Shown: positions 1-7,298, counted from the stretch's first letter. The stretch is 33,483 bases of DNA from Desulfobulbaceae bacterium (GCA_008933635.1 WBUQ01000037.1:1-33483); one strand, 5' to 3'. The notes: generated by a model not told the origin, from the letters alone. A program made the numbers and translations.

Positions 1-1
1 C

Positions 2-70
2 GAGGCGATCTGGCTGGCCGGCCGGCCCAGCCCTCATTACCGGAAAAACCCTCAGGAGAGCACTGACTGA
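2..70 (+). CDS. 3' end of an upstream gene (partial)
   Basis: Frame 2 is open from the left edge of the window to a TGA at 68-70. The A of this stop is the first base of the ATG of the acetyltransferase gene, a TGATG overlap typical of translationally coupled genes. The last residues would read EAIWLAGRPSPHYRKNPQES plus TD. Only about 22 codons are visible, so no family can be named. The overlap geometry is the only argument that this is the real frame. Confidence 0.4.
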   Translation, partial: EAIWLAGRPSPHYRKNPQESTD

Positions 71-516
71 TGCACTGGCAGAAAGACGAATTCATCATCA
101 CCGACAACCGGGACGATCTCGATATCGGGGTCATCCACCGATTTCTCCACGAATCCTACTGGGCAAGGGGGATTTCGCGGACCGTGGTCGAGAGGTCGAT
201 GGCTAACTCCCTCTGCTTCGGACTCTACCTCGGCGGCCGGCAGATCGGCTTCGCCCGGGCGATCACCGATCGCGCCACCTTCGCCTACCTCGCCGATGTC
301 TTCATCCTGCCGGATTTTCGCCGGCGAGGCCTGGCCGCCTGGCTTGTCACCTGTATTGTCGGGCATCCGGAGCTGCAGGGCCTGCGACGGATCATGCTGG
401 CCACAGCCGATGCCCATGGCCTCTACCGGGGCTGCGGTTTTTTGCCGCTGAAGTCGCCCGACAATTTCATGGAAATCGGCCGGGCCAACCCGTACGGCGA
501 CGGCCAGCCGGACTGA
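70..516 (+). CDS. GNAT-family N-acetyltransferase
   Basis: A 148-residue protein matching a single GNAT fold, which usually moves an acetyl group from acetyl-CoA to an amine. The acetyl-CoA binding motif A is visible at about residues 90-105 (ADVFILPDFRRRGLAAWLV, with the R-R-x-G-L/A turn). It is followed by the GLRRIMLATADAHGLYRGCGF stretch that usually closes the fold (strand, Y, GF). The length is normal for single-domain members. The start is the ATG overlapping the upstream stop; a GGAG lies about 13 bases upstream, which is distant, so coupling to the upstream gene is likely. The substrate cannot be deduced. The downstream kinase has its own promoter, so the two need not be co-transcribed. 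Confidence 0.85.
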   Translation: MHWQKDEFIITDNRDDLDIGVIHRFLHESYWARGISRTVVERSMANSLCFGLYLGGRQIGFARAITDRATFAYLADVFILPDFRRRGLAAWLVTCIVGHPELQGLRRIMLATADAHGLYRGCGFLPLKSPDNFMEIGRANPYGDGQPD

Positions 517-587
517 ACCGTTCCCCTGGCCGGCACGAGGGGTGCATGAAACTGATCTGCCGGGATTTTCCTTTACAGCCCGATGAG

Positions 588-616
588 TTGACAAACCGGG
601 CGTGAGGCCATTTAAT
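588..616 (+). promoter_or_regulatory. Sigma-70-type promoter for the hybrid kinase
   Basis: TTGACA at 588-593 and TTTAAT at 611-616 are separated by 17 bases: a perfect -35, and one mismatch in the -10. The pair lies about 80 bases before the kinase ATG at 699, in an otherwise gene-free stretch (517-698). Confidence 0.65.
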
Positions 617-698
617 GAAGCAAGACCGATCAACGGAGCCAGGGCAAGAGAAAGGGGAAAGCCGTTGTCTTGATCGAATGAATCAGCGATGAGGTGAG

Positions 699-3509
699 AT
701 GCAGGTGCGGAACGGAAAATCAATTGCACGGACAGTATGCCTCGCTATCCTCGTGACTGCGCTGTCCCTGCATCCGATGATCGCCCGGGCGGATTCTCCC
801 GGGGCGGGAAGCGGCGTGCAACCGGCTGCGATTACGGTGGTGATGGACAACAACTATCCGCCCTTCGTCTTTCCCGGCAGCGACGGCCGCGCCCAGGGAG
901 TGCTCGTTGACCAGTGGCGTCTGTGGGAACAGAAGACCGGCATCCGGGTCAACATCGAGGCCATGGACTGGGACAGTGCCCTCAAGGGTATGCAGGAGGG
1001 CCGCTTCGATGTAATCGATACTATCTTCAGGACAAAAGAACGGGAGGGATGGCTTGCTTTCACCCAACCCTATGCCCGCCTGGAAGTGCCCATCTTCTTC
1101 AATCGGGAGATCGGCGGCATTTCGGGTATCGCTTCCCTCAGGGGTTTTGTCGTCGCGGCCAAGAAAGGCGATGCCGCGGTCGATCTCCTGCAGCGGGAAG
1201 GGATCGACAACCTGGTGCTGTTTGACAGCTACGAGGCCATCGTCCGGGCGGCGAAGGAGATGAAGGTCAACGTCTTCGTCGTCGACAAGCCGCCGGCGCT
1301 GTATTTTCTCTACAAGTTCAATATCCACGAACAGTTCCGGGAATCCCCGCCTCTCTACGTCGGCGAGTTCCATCGGGCTGTCGGCAAGGGGAACACCCAT
1401 CTGCTGCGACTGGTTGAGGACGGGTTTGCCAGGGTGACCGAGGCGGAACTGCAGGCCATTGACAGAAAATGGCATGGCTCATCGATCCAGGATCATTTCC
1501 CGTATCAGCTCATCCTGCCGGCGGCGGCGATTCTGCTGCTCCTGTTCCTGGCCCTGATCGGCTGGAACCATCTGCTGAAACGGGCGGTGGCGCATCGCAC
1601 CAATGATCTCCGGCAGAGCGAGGAGAGATACCGGCAGCTGTTCAATGTCGGTTCCGATGCCCTGCTGGTGATCGATGTCGACACCCGGTCGCTGATCAAT
1701 GCCAACGAGGCGGCCGTCGAGCTCTATGGCTATACCAGGGAGGAACTACTGGCGCTCCGTATCACCGACCTCTTCGCCGACCCGGAGGAGGGGGAGGGCC
1801 GCCAGATCGTCAGCAGCCGCAGCGGTATTCTCCATATCCCGCTGCGATACCACAGGAAAAAGGACGGAACGGTGTTTCCCGTGGAGATCTCCTGCAGCTT
1901 CTTCGAGCTTGACGGACAGCGGCTGCGTCTGGCCGCGATGCGGGATATCAGCGAGCGGATGCGGACGGAGCAGGAACTGCGGGAGAGCCGTCAGTTCCTC
2001 AGCGAACTGATCGAGAACAGCGGCAACCTGATCTGTGTCAAGGACCGGGACGGGCACTATACCATGGTCAACCGGAAGTGGGAGGCAGTCACCGGTCTGC
2101 AGCGCGAGAACGTCATCGGCAGGACCGATGCCGACCTCTTCAGCGCCGGGGATGCCGAACAGTTCCGTCGCAACGACCTCGAGGTGATCGAAACGGGACG
2201 GGTGATCGAAAAGGAGGAATATCTCGATGACGCCGACGGCAGGCGCTTCTTCCTGGCGATCAAATTCCCCGTGTTCAGCGATGACGGCACCGTATCCGCG
2301 GTCTGCGCGATGATCACCGAACTGACGGAGCGGCGTCAGGCGGAAGAGGAGCGGGAGAGGTTGCGGGAACAACTGTCACAGGGGCGAAAAATGGAGTCCA
2401 TCGGCCGGCTCGCCGGTGGCATAGCCCATGATTTCAACAATATGCTCGGCGTTATCCTCGGTCATACGGAACTGGCGATGTTGAAGCTCGGCCCGAAGGA
2501 TCAGCTCTACGGCAACCTCAAGGAGGTCGAGAAGGCGGCCAAGAGATCAGCGGACCTCACCCGGCAGCTGCTCGCCTTTGCCCGCCGGCAGACGGTGGTG
2601 CCGAAGGTCCTCGACCTCAACGAGACCGTGGCCGGTATGCTGAAGATGCTGGAGCGGCTGATCGGCGAGGATATCGAGGTCGTCTGGCAGCCGGCCGGCA
2701 ACCTCTGGCCGGTCAAGATGGACCCCTCCCAGATCGACCAGATCCTGGCCAATCTCTGCGCCAACTCGCGGGATGCCATCGCCGATGTCGGCAGGATAAC
2801 GATCTCTACGACCAACGTCAGTCTCAGCAGCTCGTTCTGTGTCGGCCATGAGGGCTGCGCCGCCGGCGATTTTGTCATGCTTTCGGTTGCCGATACCGGT
2901 TGCGGGATGGAAAAGGATATGATCGACCTGCTGTTCGAGCCGTTCTATACCACCAAGGAGGTCGGCAAGGGCAGCGGGCTGGGATTGCCGACGGTCTACG
3001 GCATCGTCCGTCAGAACAGCGGCTTTATCAAGGTGGACAGTGAAGTCGGCGGTGGCACAACCATCAGGATTTACCTGCCAAGGCACCACGAAGTCACCGT
3101 TCACCGGCAGGAAATCCCGGCGGCGGCGAAAGGTGCTCCGGGCGATGCCACCGTGCTGCTGGTCGAGGATGAACCGGCAATCCTCGATATGGCCAGAATG
3201 ATGCTCGAAAACCTCGGCTACCACGTGCTGACGGCGACGACGCCGGCCCAGGCCATCCGTCTCGTCTCGGATTATGGCGGCACCATCAACCTGCTGGTCA
3301 CGGATGTCATCATGCCGGAGATGAACGGCTGGGAGCTGTCAAAGAAGCTGCAGGCGATCCAGCCCGACCTGAAACGGCTGTTCACCTCAGGGTATACCGC
3401 CGATGTCATCGCCCATCACAATGTGCTGGAGGAAACGGTGCATTTCGTGCAGAAGCCCTTCACCATCGAGGCCTTGTCAGACAAGGTGCGCGAGGCCCTG
3501 GCGGGTTGA
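699..3509 (+). CDS. Hybrid sensor histidine kinase with periplasmic SBP_bac_3 domain
   Basis: A 936-residue one-piece phosphorelay protein. In order: signal or anchor segment (about 10-32), an SBP_bac_3-type amino-acid-binding domain (about 44-260, opening with ITVVMDNNYPPFVF), a membrane helix (about 271-289), two PAS domains (about 308-420 and 432-545), HisKA with the phospho-acceptor His577 in GGIAHDFNN, a HATPase_c domain (N box near 686-694, ADTGCGM at 731-737, GKGSGLGL at 756-763) and a receiver domain with phospho-acceptor Asp869 in VTDVIMPEMNG. It should bind a small solute in the periplasm and signal through its own receiver. A phosphotransfer partner or output regulator is not in the window. 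The start has GAGGTGAG directly upstream. It converges on the Gly-rich gene at 3542. Confidence 0.93.
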   Translation: MQVRNGKSIARTVCLAILVTALSLHPMIARADSPGAGSGVQPAAITVVMDNNYPPFVFPGSDGRAQGVLVDQWRLWEQKTGIRVNIEAMDWDSALKGMQEGRFDVIDTIFRTKEREGWLAFTQPYARLEVPIFFNREIGGISGIASLRGFVVAAKKGDAAVDLLQREGIDNLVLFDSYEAIVRAAKEMKVNVFVVDKPPALYFLYKFNIHEQFRESPPLYVGEFHRAVGKGNTHLLRLVEDGFARVTEAELQAIDRKWHGSSIQDHFPYQLILPAAAILLLLFLALIGWNHLLKRAVAHRTNDLRQSEERYRQLFNVGSDALLVIDVDTRSLINANEAAVELYGYTREELLALRITDLFADPEEGEGRQIVSSRSGILHIPLRYHRKKDGTVFPVEISCSFFELDGQRLRLAAMRDISERMRTEQELRESRQFLSELIENSGNLICVKDRDGHYTMVNRKWEAVTGLQRENVIGRTDADLFSAGDAEQFRRNDLEVIETGRVIEKEEYLDDADGRRFFLAIKFPVFSDDGTVSAVCAMITELTERRQAEEERERLREQLSQGRKMESIGRLAGGIAHDFNNMLGVILGHTELAMLKLGPKDQLYGNLKEVEKAAKRSADLTRQLLAFARRQTVVPKVLDLNETVAGMLKMLERLIGEDIEVVWQPAGNLWPVKMDPSQIDQILANLCANSRDAIADVGRITISTTNVSLSSSFCVGHEGCAAGDFVMLSVADTGCGMEKDMIDLLFEPFYTTKEVGKGSGLGLPTVYGIVRQNSGFIKVDSEVGGGTTIRIYLPRHHEVTVHRQEIPAAAKGAPGDATVLLVEDEPAILDMARMMLENLGYHVLTATTPAQAIRLVSDYGGTINLLVTDVIMPEMNGWELSKKLQAIQPDLKRLFTSGYTADVIAHHNVLEETVHFVQKPFTIEALSDKVREALAG

Positions 3510-3541
3510 GCGGGCAGAAGGCGGTTTCGTCAGGCGGGTGT

Positions 3542-3838
3542 TTACGATCGGCCCCCGCCACCGCCATTGCCGCTGCCGCCGGAACCATTGCCATTGCCGC
3601 TGCCGCCTCCACCGCCGCCGCTGCCACCGCTGCCGGAATCATTGCCATTGCCGTCGGATCCACCGCTGCCACCGGCTCCGCTACCGCCTGACCCGCTGCC
3701 GCCCGAACCGCCCGAACCGCCTGGACCGCTGCCGCCTGACCCGCCGCCGCTGCCGCCCGCTCCGCCGCCGCTGCCGGCCTCACTCCTGTTCCCTGAGCCA
3801 TCGCCGGGCCCGCTCTGCAATTGCCCGGCGCCTGCCCC
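3542..3838 (-). repeat. Gly/Ser-coding low-complexity tract
   Basis: On the plus strand this reads as runs of CCGCCGCTGCC-like units. It encodes the Gly/Ser tail of the protein at 3542-4549. Imperfect short-unit repetition makes length variation by slippage plausible. Proline-rich and alanine-rich frames on the other strand are artefacts of the same composition. Confidence 0.8.
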
Positions 3839-4549
3839 CCGGTTGATGGCTTCCCCGAAGCGCCGCGCGGTGGCCTCCATGTCCGCGCTGCTGCTCTCGA
3901 CGGCCTGACGCAGGGTCCGCATCTCCTCGCTGCCGTACCCGCGCGCCAAGGCGGTGCCTATCAGCTCGGCCGTGGTTCCGGAGGAGACGTTCTGGCGGAC
4001 CATCGTTCTCGCGGTGAGCAGGGTCTGAATCATCAGGCTGCGGGTTTGAGGATCGCTCATGTCCCGTGTCCTGGTATGCAGAGAGGCAGTGATCCGCATG
4101 GCCTCCTGTTCGGTCAGTCCGGCTGCGAGACAGTCGGCCAGTGTCGCTGTGAGCCGGTCATCCCGGGTCGGCGCGAGCCGCAGTGCCAGCCGCTCTGCAA
4201 GCCGGTAGCGGTCTCTGACCCTGGCGGTCGCCGTCAGGATTGTCTCCGGGGGGATACCCTTGGCGATACCCTCGTGGATCTTTGCCAGCACCGGACCGGC
4301 GGCGTCTGCCGGCCCGCCGTCGGCGCTCAGCTGCTCCCCGGCACGGAGCATCTGTTCTTCGGAGAACCGGGCCCGTCTCATCGCCTGGATCAGCGATGCC
4401 GCCTCCTCCGGCCGGATTCCGGCCTGTGTCAGCTGGCGCTCGATCGCCTGCGCTCCTGGCAGGGCAATCAGCTCTGCGCCCGGTTGCTCACCGGCGCCAG
4501 CCACTATAGCCGTCAGCAGGATGAGCAGTGCGGCAATACCTGTTTTCAT
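3542..4549 (-). CDS. Secreted protein with helical N-terminus and Gly/Ser-rich tail
   Basis: A 335-residue protein of unknown function and last gene of the sigma-factor operon. Residues 1-20 form a signal peptide (KTGIAALLILLTAIVAGAG). Residues about 25-237 are predominantly helical, rich in Ala, Arg, Glu and Leu. From about residue 238 to the end the chain is almost only Gly and Ser with some Asn and Asp (GSGG and GNGN units), a low-complexity tail that could be an extracellular linker or matrix segment. The ATG at 4549 has AAGGAG eight bases upstream. A GTG three codons earlier is less likely because it overlaps that site. The gene follows the lipoprotein stop by five bases, so it is co-transcribed. 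No catalytic motif was seen. Confidence 0.75.
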   Translation of the reverse strand: MKTGIAALLILLTAIVAGAGEQPGAELIALPGAQAIERQLTQAGIRPEEAASLIQAMRRARFSEEQMLRAGEQLSADGGPADAAGPVLAKIHEGIAKGIPPETILTATARVRDRYRLAERLALRLAPTRDDRLTATLADCLAAGLTEQEAMRITASLHTRTRDMSDPQTRSLMIQTLLTARTMVRQNVSSGTTAELIGTALARGYGSEEMRTLRQAVESSSADMEATARRFGEAINRGAGAGQLQSGPGDGSGNRSEAGSGGGAGGSGGGSGGSGPGGSGGSGGSGSGGSGAGGSGGSDGNGNDSGSGGSGGGGGGSGNGNGSGGSGNGGGGGRS

Positions 4550-4554
4550 TGTCG

Positions 4555-4923
4555 TCACTCCTTGTTCCGGACGACAGTCGCCCGTCTCCGGTGATCGTCC
4601 GTTCCGGGCAGATGGATGCAGTTCACCTGCCCAAAGTCATCGGCCTCGCGATAGCGGCAGTCGGGTATGTGCACAGTGCCGTCCACGAGGTAGAAATATC
4701 TGAACTCTTCGTCGGCGAGCCCCCTTTTCACCCACAGGCCGTCGGCGTCTCTGCCGAGGGCGTGGCGGCGGTAGTTGTCCCGGGAAGAGAGAAAGACCAC
4801 GCTCCTGGCATCGGGCGCCTCGAGGTACAGCGTGACCTCGCCGGATTTCCCGCCGCCGAAATGGCTGGGGGCGGCGCATCCGGTGCAGAGCACAAGCAGG
4901 ATGCCGCTAAGAAACCGGCGCAT
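4555..4923 (-). CDS. Lipoprotein with glycogen-binding (CBM48/AMPK-like) fold
   Basis: A 122-residue protein. Residues 1-17 look like a lipoprotein signal (RRFLSGILLVLCTGC, lipidated Cys17; the -3 residue is Cys, slightly non-canonical). The rest resembles the glycogen-recognition domain found in isoamylase N-domains and AMPK beta: a VTLYLEAPDARSVVFLSS strand pair, then FRYFYLVDG, then a P...E.DDFGQVN ending. That last part repeats the pattern seen in the membrane protein encoded just upstream (YSYMIDG, then DP...DDFGGEN), suggesting duplication of the sensor fold. It starts at an ATG with GGAGGAG upstream and overlaps the end of the upstream gene by 17 bases. Ligand binding is an inference from the fold; no enzymatic motif is present. 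Confidence 0.75.
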   Translation of the reverse strand: MRRFLSGILLVLCTGCAAPSHFGGGKSGEVTLYLEAPDARSVVFLSSRDNYRRHALGRDADGLWVKRGLADEEFRYFYLVDGTVHIPDCRYREADDFGQVNCIHLPGTDDHRRRATVVRNKE

Positions 4924-5503
4924 TGTCTCCTCCGACGACGATCACCGAGTTTTCGCCACCAAAATCGTCCTGCTCCCGGGTGGCCACCGAGGGATCGGCC
5001 ATCCGGTTTTGTCCATCGATCATGTAGCTGTAACGGTGCTCGCCGGGAGGGACTTTGACGGTGACGGCCCAGTAGCCGGAGTTGCCGATTTTCCGCATCG
5101 GCAGCGGATTCCAACCGGTGAAGCTGCCAACGATCCGGGCCTGGCTGACCTGCGGCAGGTAGAGGACGAAGCGATGCTCAGTTGCCGGGGAGGGGCTGAC
5201 CGGTTCGTCCAGGCCGGATTGCAGGAGAAATCCCAGACCGGCGAGGAGCAGCGCGGTGACGAAACCGGCCATCGGCGCCAGCCAGGTACGTATCCCTCTG
5301 TCCCGGAGAAAAACGGGGGGGTGGTTCGATTGCACTGTGGCCGGGGCTGTCTCCAGGGCAACAGCGAGTACCTTCTCCTGTTGCAGCAGTGCGACCGTCT
5401 CATCGGCGAACCGCCGGTCGTCCCGGACAATCCCGACGAAGGTGATTTTTTCATCCAGGTCCAGTTCGTCGTCGATGAACTGGGATATCAATGTTTCACT
5501 CAT
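4907..5503 (-). CDS. Anti-sigma-like membrane protein with periplasmic CBM48 domain
   Basis: A 198-residue single-pass membrane protein encoded right after the sigma factor, overlapping its end by 8 bases. Residues 1-50 are acidic and helical (SQFIDDELDLDEKITFVGIV, then RDDRRFADETVALLQQEK) and resemble the cytoplasmic segment of anti-sigma factors. A membrane helix spans about 72-95. The periplasmic part (about 110-192) matches the glycogen-binding fold: FVLYLP, VGSFTGWNPLPM with Trp131, GEHRYSYMIDG and DDFGGENSVIV. The chosen ATG has GCAGGAGGAAG upstream; an in-frame extension lies inside the sigma gene and was rejected. Position and topology suggest it restrains the sigma factor and senses a glucan or a protein outside the cytoplasm. 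The role is inferred; the fold is well supported. Confidence 0.8.
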   Translation of the reverse strand: MSETLISQFIDDELDLDEKITFVGIVRDDRRFADETVALLQQEKVLAVALETAPATVQSNHPPVFLRDRGIRTWLAPMAGFVTALLLAGLGFLLQSGLDEPVSPSPATEHRFVLYLPQVSQARIVGSFTGWNPLPMRKIGNSGYWAVTVKVPPGEHRYSYMIDGQNRMADPSVATREQDDFGGENSVIVVGGDNAPVS

Positions 5504-5975
5504 GGCCTTCCTCCTGCATGAGTTGCCGAATTTTTTGTCGTGCCCGGTGCACCTTGACCTTGACATTGGCGACGGAGTATCCCCGCATGTCGGCTATCTG
5601 CTGATAGTTCAGGTCGCCGCCGATAACCAGGGCGAGGAGTTCCCGCTCATCGTCGCCGAGCGATTCCATGGCGGTGAGGATCTTCCTCGATTGTTCACGC
5701 AGGATACAGGTTTCCTCCTGGTCGGGCCGGTTGCCCGGCAGGTCGTCCCGCAGGGGGACTGTCCGGCTGTCCCGCCGCCACTGATCGATGAAGAGATTGC
5801 GACCGATGCTGAACAGCAGGGCCGGGGTGTGCTCTCGATCCCGGTACCTTTCCAGGTAGCGGACGAAGGTCTCCTGAACGAGGTCAGCGGTCGCACTGAC
5901 ACTGCCAGTACGGCGAAGGAGATAGCCGTGGAGCCTGTCCCGGTTTTCCGTATAGAACTGTCGAAACCTGTCCAT
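5496..5975 (-). CDS. ECF-type RNA polymerase sigma factor
   Basis: A 159-residue sigma-70-family protein with only regions 2 and 4, the ECF layout. Region 2 spans about 5-75 (ATADLVQETFVRYLERY at about 29-45 and LLFSIGRNLFIDQWRR at about 53-68). Region 4 spans about 100-155 (LGDDERELLALVIGGDLNYQ, then the helix-turn-helix IADMRGYSVANVKVKVHRAR). It directs RNA polymerase to a dedicated promoter set, probably the paired motif on both sides of this intergenic region. There is no Shine-Dalgarno site before the ATG at 5975, but a CGTT -10 element ends only 11 bases upstream, so the mRNA is probably leaderless or nearly so. It leads a four-gene operon down to 3542. Confidence 0.92.
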   Translation of the reverse strand: MDRFRQFYTENRDRLHGYLLRRTGSVSATADLVQETFVRYLERYRDREHTPALLFSIGRNLFIDQWRRDSRTVPLRDDLPGNRPDQEETCILREQSRKILTAMESLGDDERELLALVIGGDLNYQQIADMRGYSVANVKVKVHRARQKIRQLMQEEGHE

Positions 5976-5986
5976 TGCAGATGTAT

Positions 5987-6013
5987 AACGCAGATCCCTG
6001 TGCAAGGTTACAG
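5987..6013 (-). promoter_or_regulatory. ECF promoter of the sigma-factor operon
   Basis: On the minus strand CTGTAACC (6013-6006) is followed after exactly 15 bases by CGTT (5990-5987). This is the general shape of ECF promoters (an AAC-containing -35 and a CGT-type -10). The same 8-mer, spacer length and CGTT occur on the plus strand at 6154-6180. It implies autoregulation of the sigma factor. Confidence 0.75.
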
Positions 6014-6153
6014 AAATAATGCCGGAGAACGACCCGGGGCTCCATCCCCGTATCCCGGGTTGTCCCGAACGAATACATATTCCGTGCAAGGCAGGCAGGA
6101 TCAGAGGTTGTCGGGTCCTCCATGACGTCATTATACCCCGGGAGGAAAAAAAC

Positions 6154-6180
6154 CTGTAACCATTCCATCGCATCGTCGTT
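6154..6180 (+). promoter_or_regulatory. ECF promoter of the divergent Gly-rich gene
   Basis: CTGTAACC at 6154-6161, a 15-base spacer, and CGTT at 6177-6180: identical in core and spacing to the promoter of the sigma operon facing the other way. The expected transcription start is about 75 bases before the ATG at 6263. The A-rich stretch just upstream (GGAGGAAAAAAA, 6141-6152) may act as an UP-like element. Confidence 0.75.
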
Positions 6181-6262
6181 TCCGGAGCAGCGACAACAAT
6201 GCCTGGACAGACAGCCGGATGGGCCGGCTGGCTGGCAGGCAGATGCCGAAAAAGGTGATGGA

Positions 6263-6808
6263 ATGAATTGGAACAGGCAACTGGCACGGATCTGCATGGT
6301 GGGTATCACAGTGGTTTTCCTCTCCGCCCCGGCAGTGGCCGGCAACGGGTACGGACCCGGCGACGGGACGGGTAACGGTGGTGTCGGGCCACAGGACGGC
6401 ACCGGTTATGGCCCTGGCGACTGCACGACGGCGATCCTGCAGCTGGACGGGCTTCCTCTGCTGGCCCAGGGTGGCGGTGGGAACGGCAACGGCGGCGGTA
6501 ACGGCGGCGGTAACGGCGGCGGCAACGGTGGTGGCAATGGCAACGGTGGCGGCAACGGTGGCGGCAACGGTGATTGCGACGGCACCGGCAACAGTGCGGG
6601 GGGCAGCGGTGGTGGAGATGGCGGATACGGGCCGGGCGACGGTACGGGTAACGATGGTGATGGGCCCGAGGACGGCAGCGGCTATGGCCCGGGCGGTTCC
6701 GGGGACAACAGCGGATACGGGCCGGGTGACGGGACGGGCTATGATGGCGAAGGTCCGGAAGATGGGACCGGCTACGGTCCGGGTACCGGAATCTGCATCA
6801 ACGCGTGA
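6263..6808 (+). CDS. Secreted Gly-rich protein with GYGPGDGTG repeats
   Basis: A 181-residue exported protein of unknown function, transcribed away from the sigma operon. Residues 1-27 are a signal peptide (RQLARICMVGITVVFLSAPA, cleavage near AVAG). The mature part has a 24-residue unit, GYGPGDGTG then N/Y, then D/G-G-x-GP, then x-DG-T/S-GYGPG, at residues 29-52, 121-144 and 151-174. A GGGN tract lies at about 69-103. Cysteines at 54, 105 and 178 follow the repeats and could form disulfides. The periodic D-G-T-G-x-G and P-x-D-G pattern recalls calcium-binding or adhesive extracellular repeats, but no named family is recognised. AAAGGTGATGGA precedes the ATG. The gene shares its promoter motif with the sigma operon and is a likely regulon target. 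Confidence 0.75.
   Translation: MNWNRQLARICMVGITVVFLSAPAVAGNGYGPGDGTGNGGVGPQDGTGYGPGDCTTAILQLDGLPLLAQGGGGNGNGGGNGGGNGGGNGGGNGNGGGNGGGNGDCDGTGNSAGGSGGGDGGYGPGDGTGNDGDGPEDGSGYGPGGSGDNSGYGPGDGTGYDGEGPEDGTGYGPGTGICINA
6347..6784 (+). repeat. Three 72-base coding repeats around a GGN trinucleotide tract
   Basis: The units encoding the 24-residue repeat are at about 6347-6418, 6623-6694 and 6713-6784. Between the first and second lies an imperfect GGCGGTAAC-type tract (about 6467-6571) encoding Gly/Asn. The repeats keep their protein sequence better than their codons, which suggests selection on the protein. Confidence 0.75.
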
Positions 6809-6866
6809 CAGACCAGCCGTCCTGCGACAAGATAGACAGTCGCCGGTCAGCGCGGGATGAGCGGGG

Positions 6867-6885
6867 CGGGGATGTTCATTCCCCG
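6867..6885. terminator. Possible hairpin terminator between convergent genes
   Basis: CGGGGA (6867-6872) pairs with TCCCCG (6880-6885) around a 7-base loop, between the stop of the Gly-rich gene and overlapping the stop of the OsmC-like gene. The stem is only 6 bp and there is no clear T tract. Confidence 0.3.
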
Positions 6886-7298
6886 TCCTCTATCCTGATT
6901 TCCCAGGAGATATCCATGATCTTCCGGTACATGGCGCTGACCCCGCAGTATGTGTCCATCGACAATTCAACCGCCCGCCGCAGCTTTCCGGCATTCAGTT
7001 GTCTGCCGGTGAACCGGTAGACGATGTGCATCGCCGTATAGACCGATGGGGTGTCGTCTGTCAGCTCGCCTTCGACAGTGATGGCGATGGCGGCGACCGG
7101 AATCCGCATTTTTTCGAGGATGGCTGCCACGTCGACGCCGGTGCAACCGGCCAGGGCAACCATCATCAGCATCTTCGGGCTGGCACCGCTGTTCTCTCCG
7201 CCGTGAGCGGCGCCGGCATCGGTTCGCACTTCGTGATCGCCCACTCTGGAAACAAAGGCCAGCTTGCCCTGCCAGGTGCAGGTGATGGTGTTCTTCAT
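6876..7298 (-). CDS. OsmC/Ohr-family protein
   Basis: A 140-residue OsmC-fold protein. The family uses two cysteines to reduce organic peroxides or to sense redox stress. Cys52 sits in MLMMVALAGCTGVDVAAILE and Cys118 in DTYCGVSAM, the usual positions of the peroxidatic and resolving residues. The length is normal. It starts at ATG 7298; GGAG lies about 12 bases upstream, a long spacing, but no better in-frame start exists. It is downstream of the di-haem peroxidase on the same strand with 155 bases and a hairpin between, so it may be a separate unit. The shared theme is peroxide handling. Confidence 0.85.
   Translation of the reverse strand: MKNTITCTWQGKLAFVSRVGDHEVRTDAGAAHGGENSGASPKMLMMVALAGCTGVDVAAILEKMRIPVAAIAITVEGELTDDTPSVYTAMHIVYRFTGRQLNAGKLRRAVELSMDTYCGVSAMYRKIMDISWEIRIEDGE

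Noticed and set aside
720-3224. Long open frames on the minus strand under the first hybrid kinase
   Set aside because: They are antisense to a protein with clear domains throughout, lack ribosome sites, and have the His/Asp/Pro-rich composition expected of the mirror frame of GC-rich genes.
3567-3908. Proline-rich plus-strand frame
   Set aside because: It is the complement of the Gly/Ser tract; no ribosome site and no independent signal peptide.
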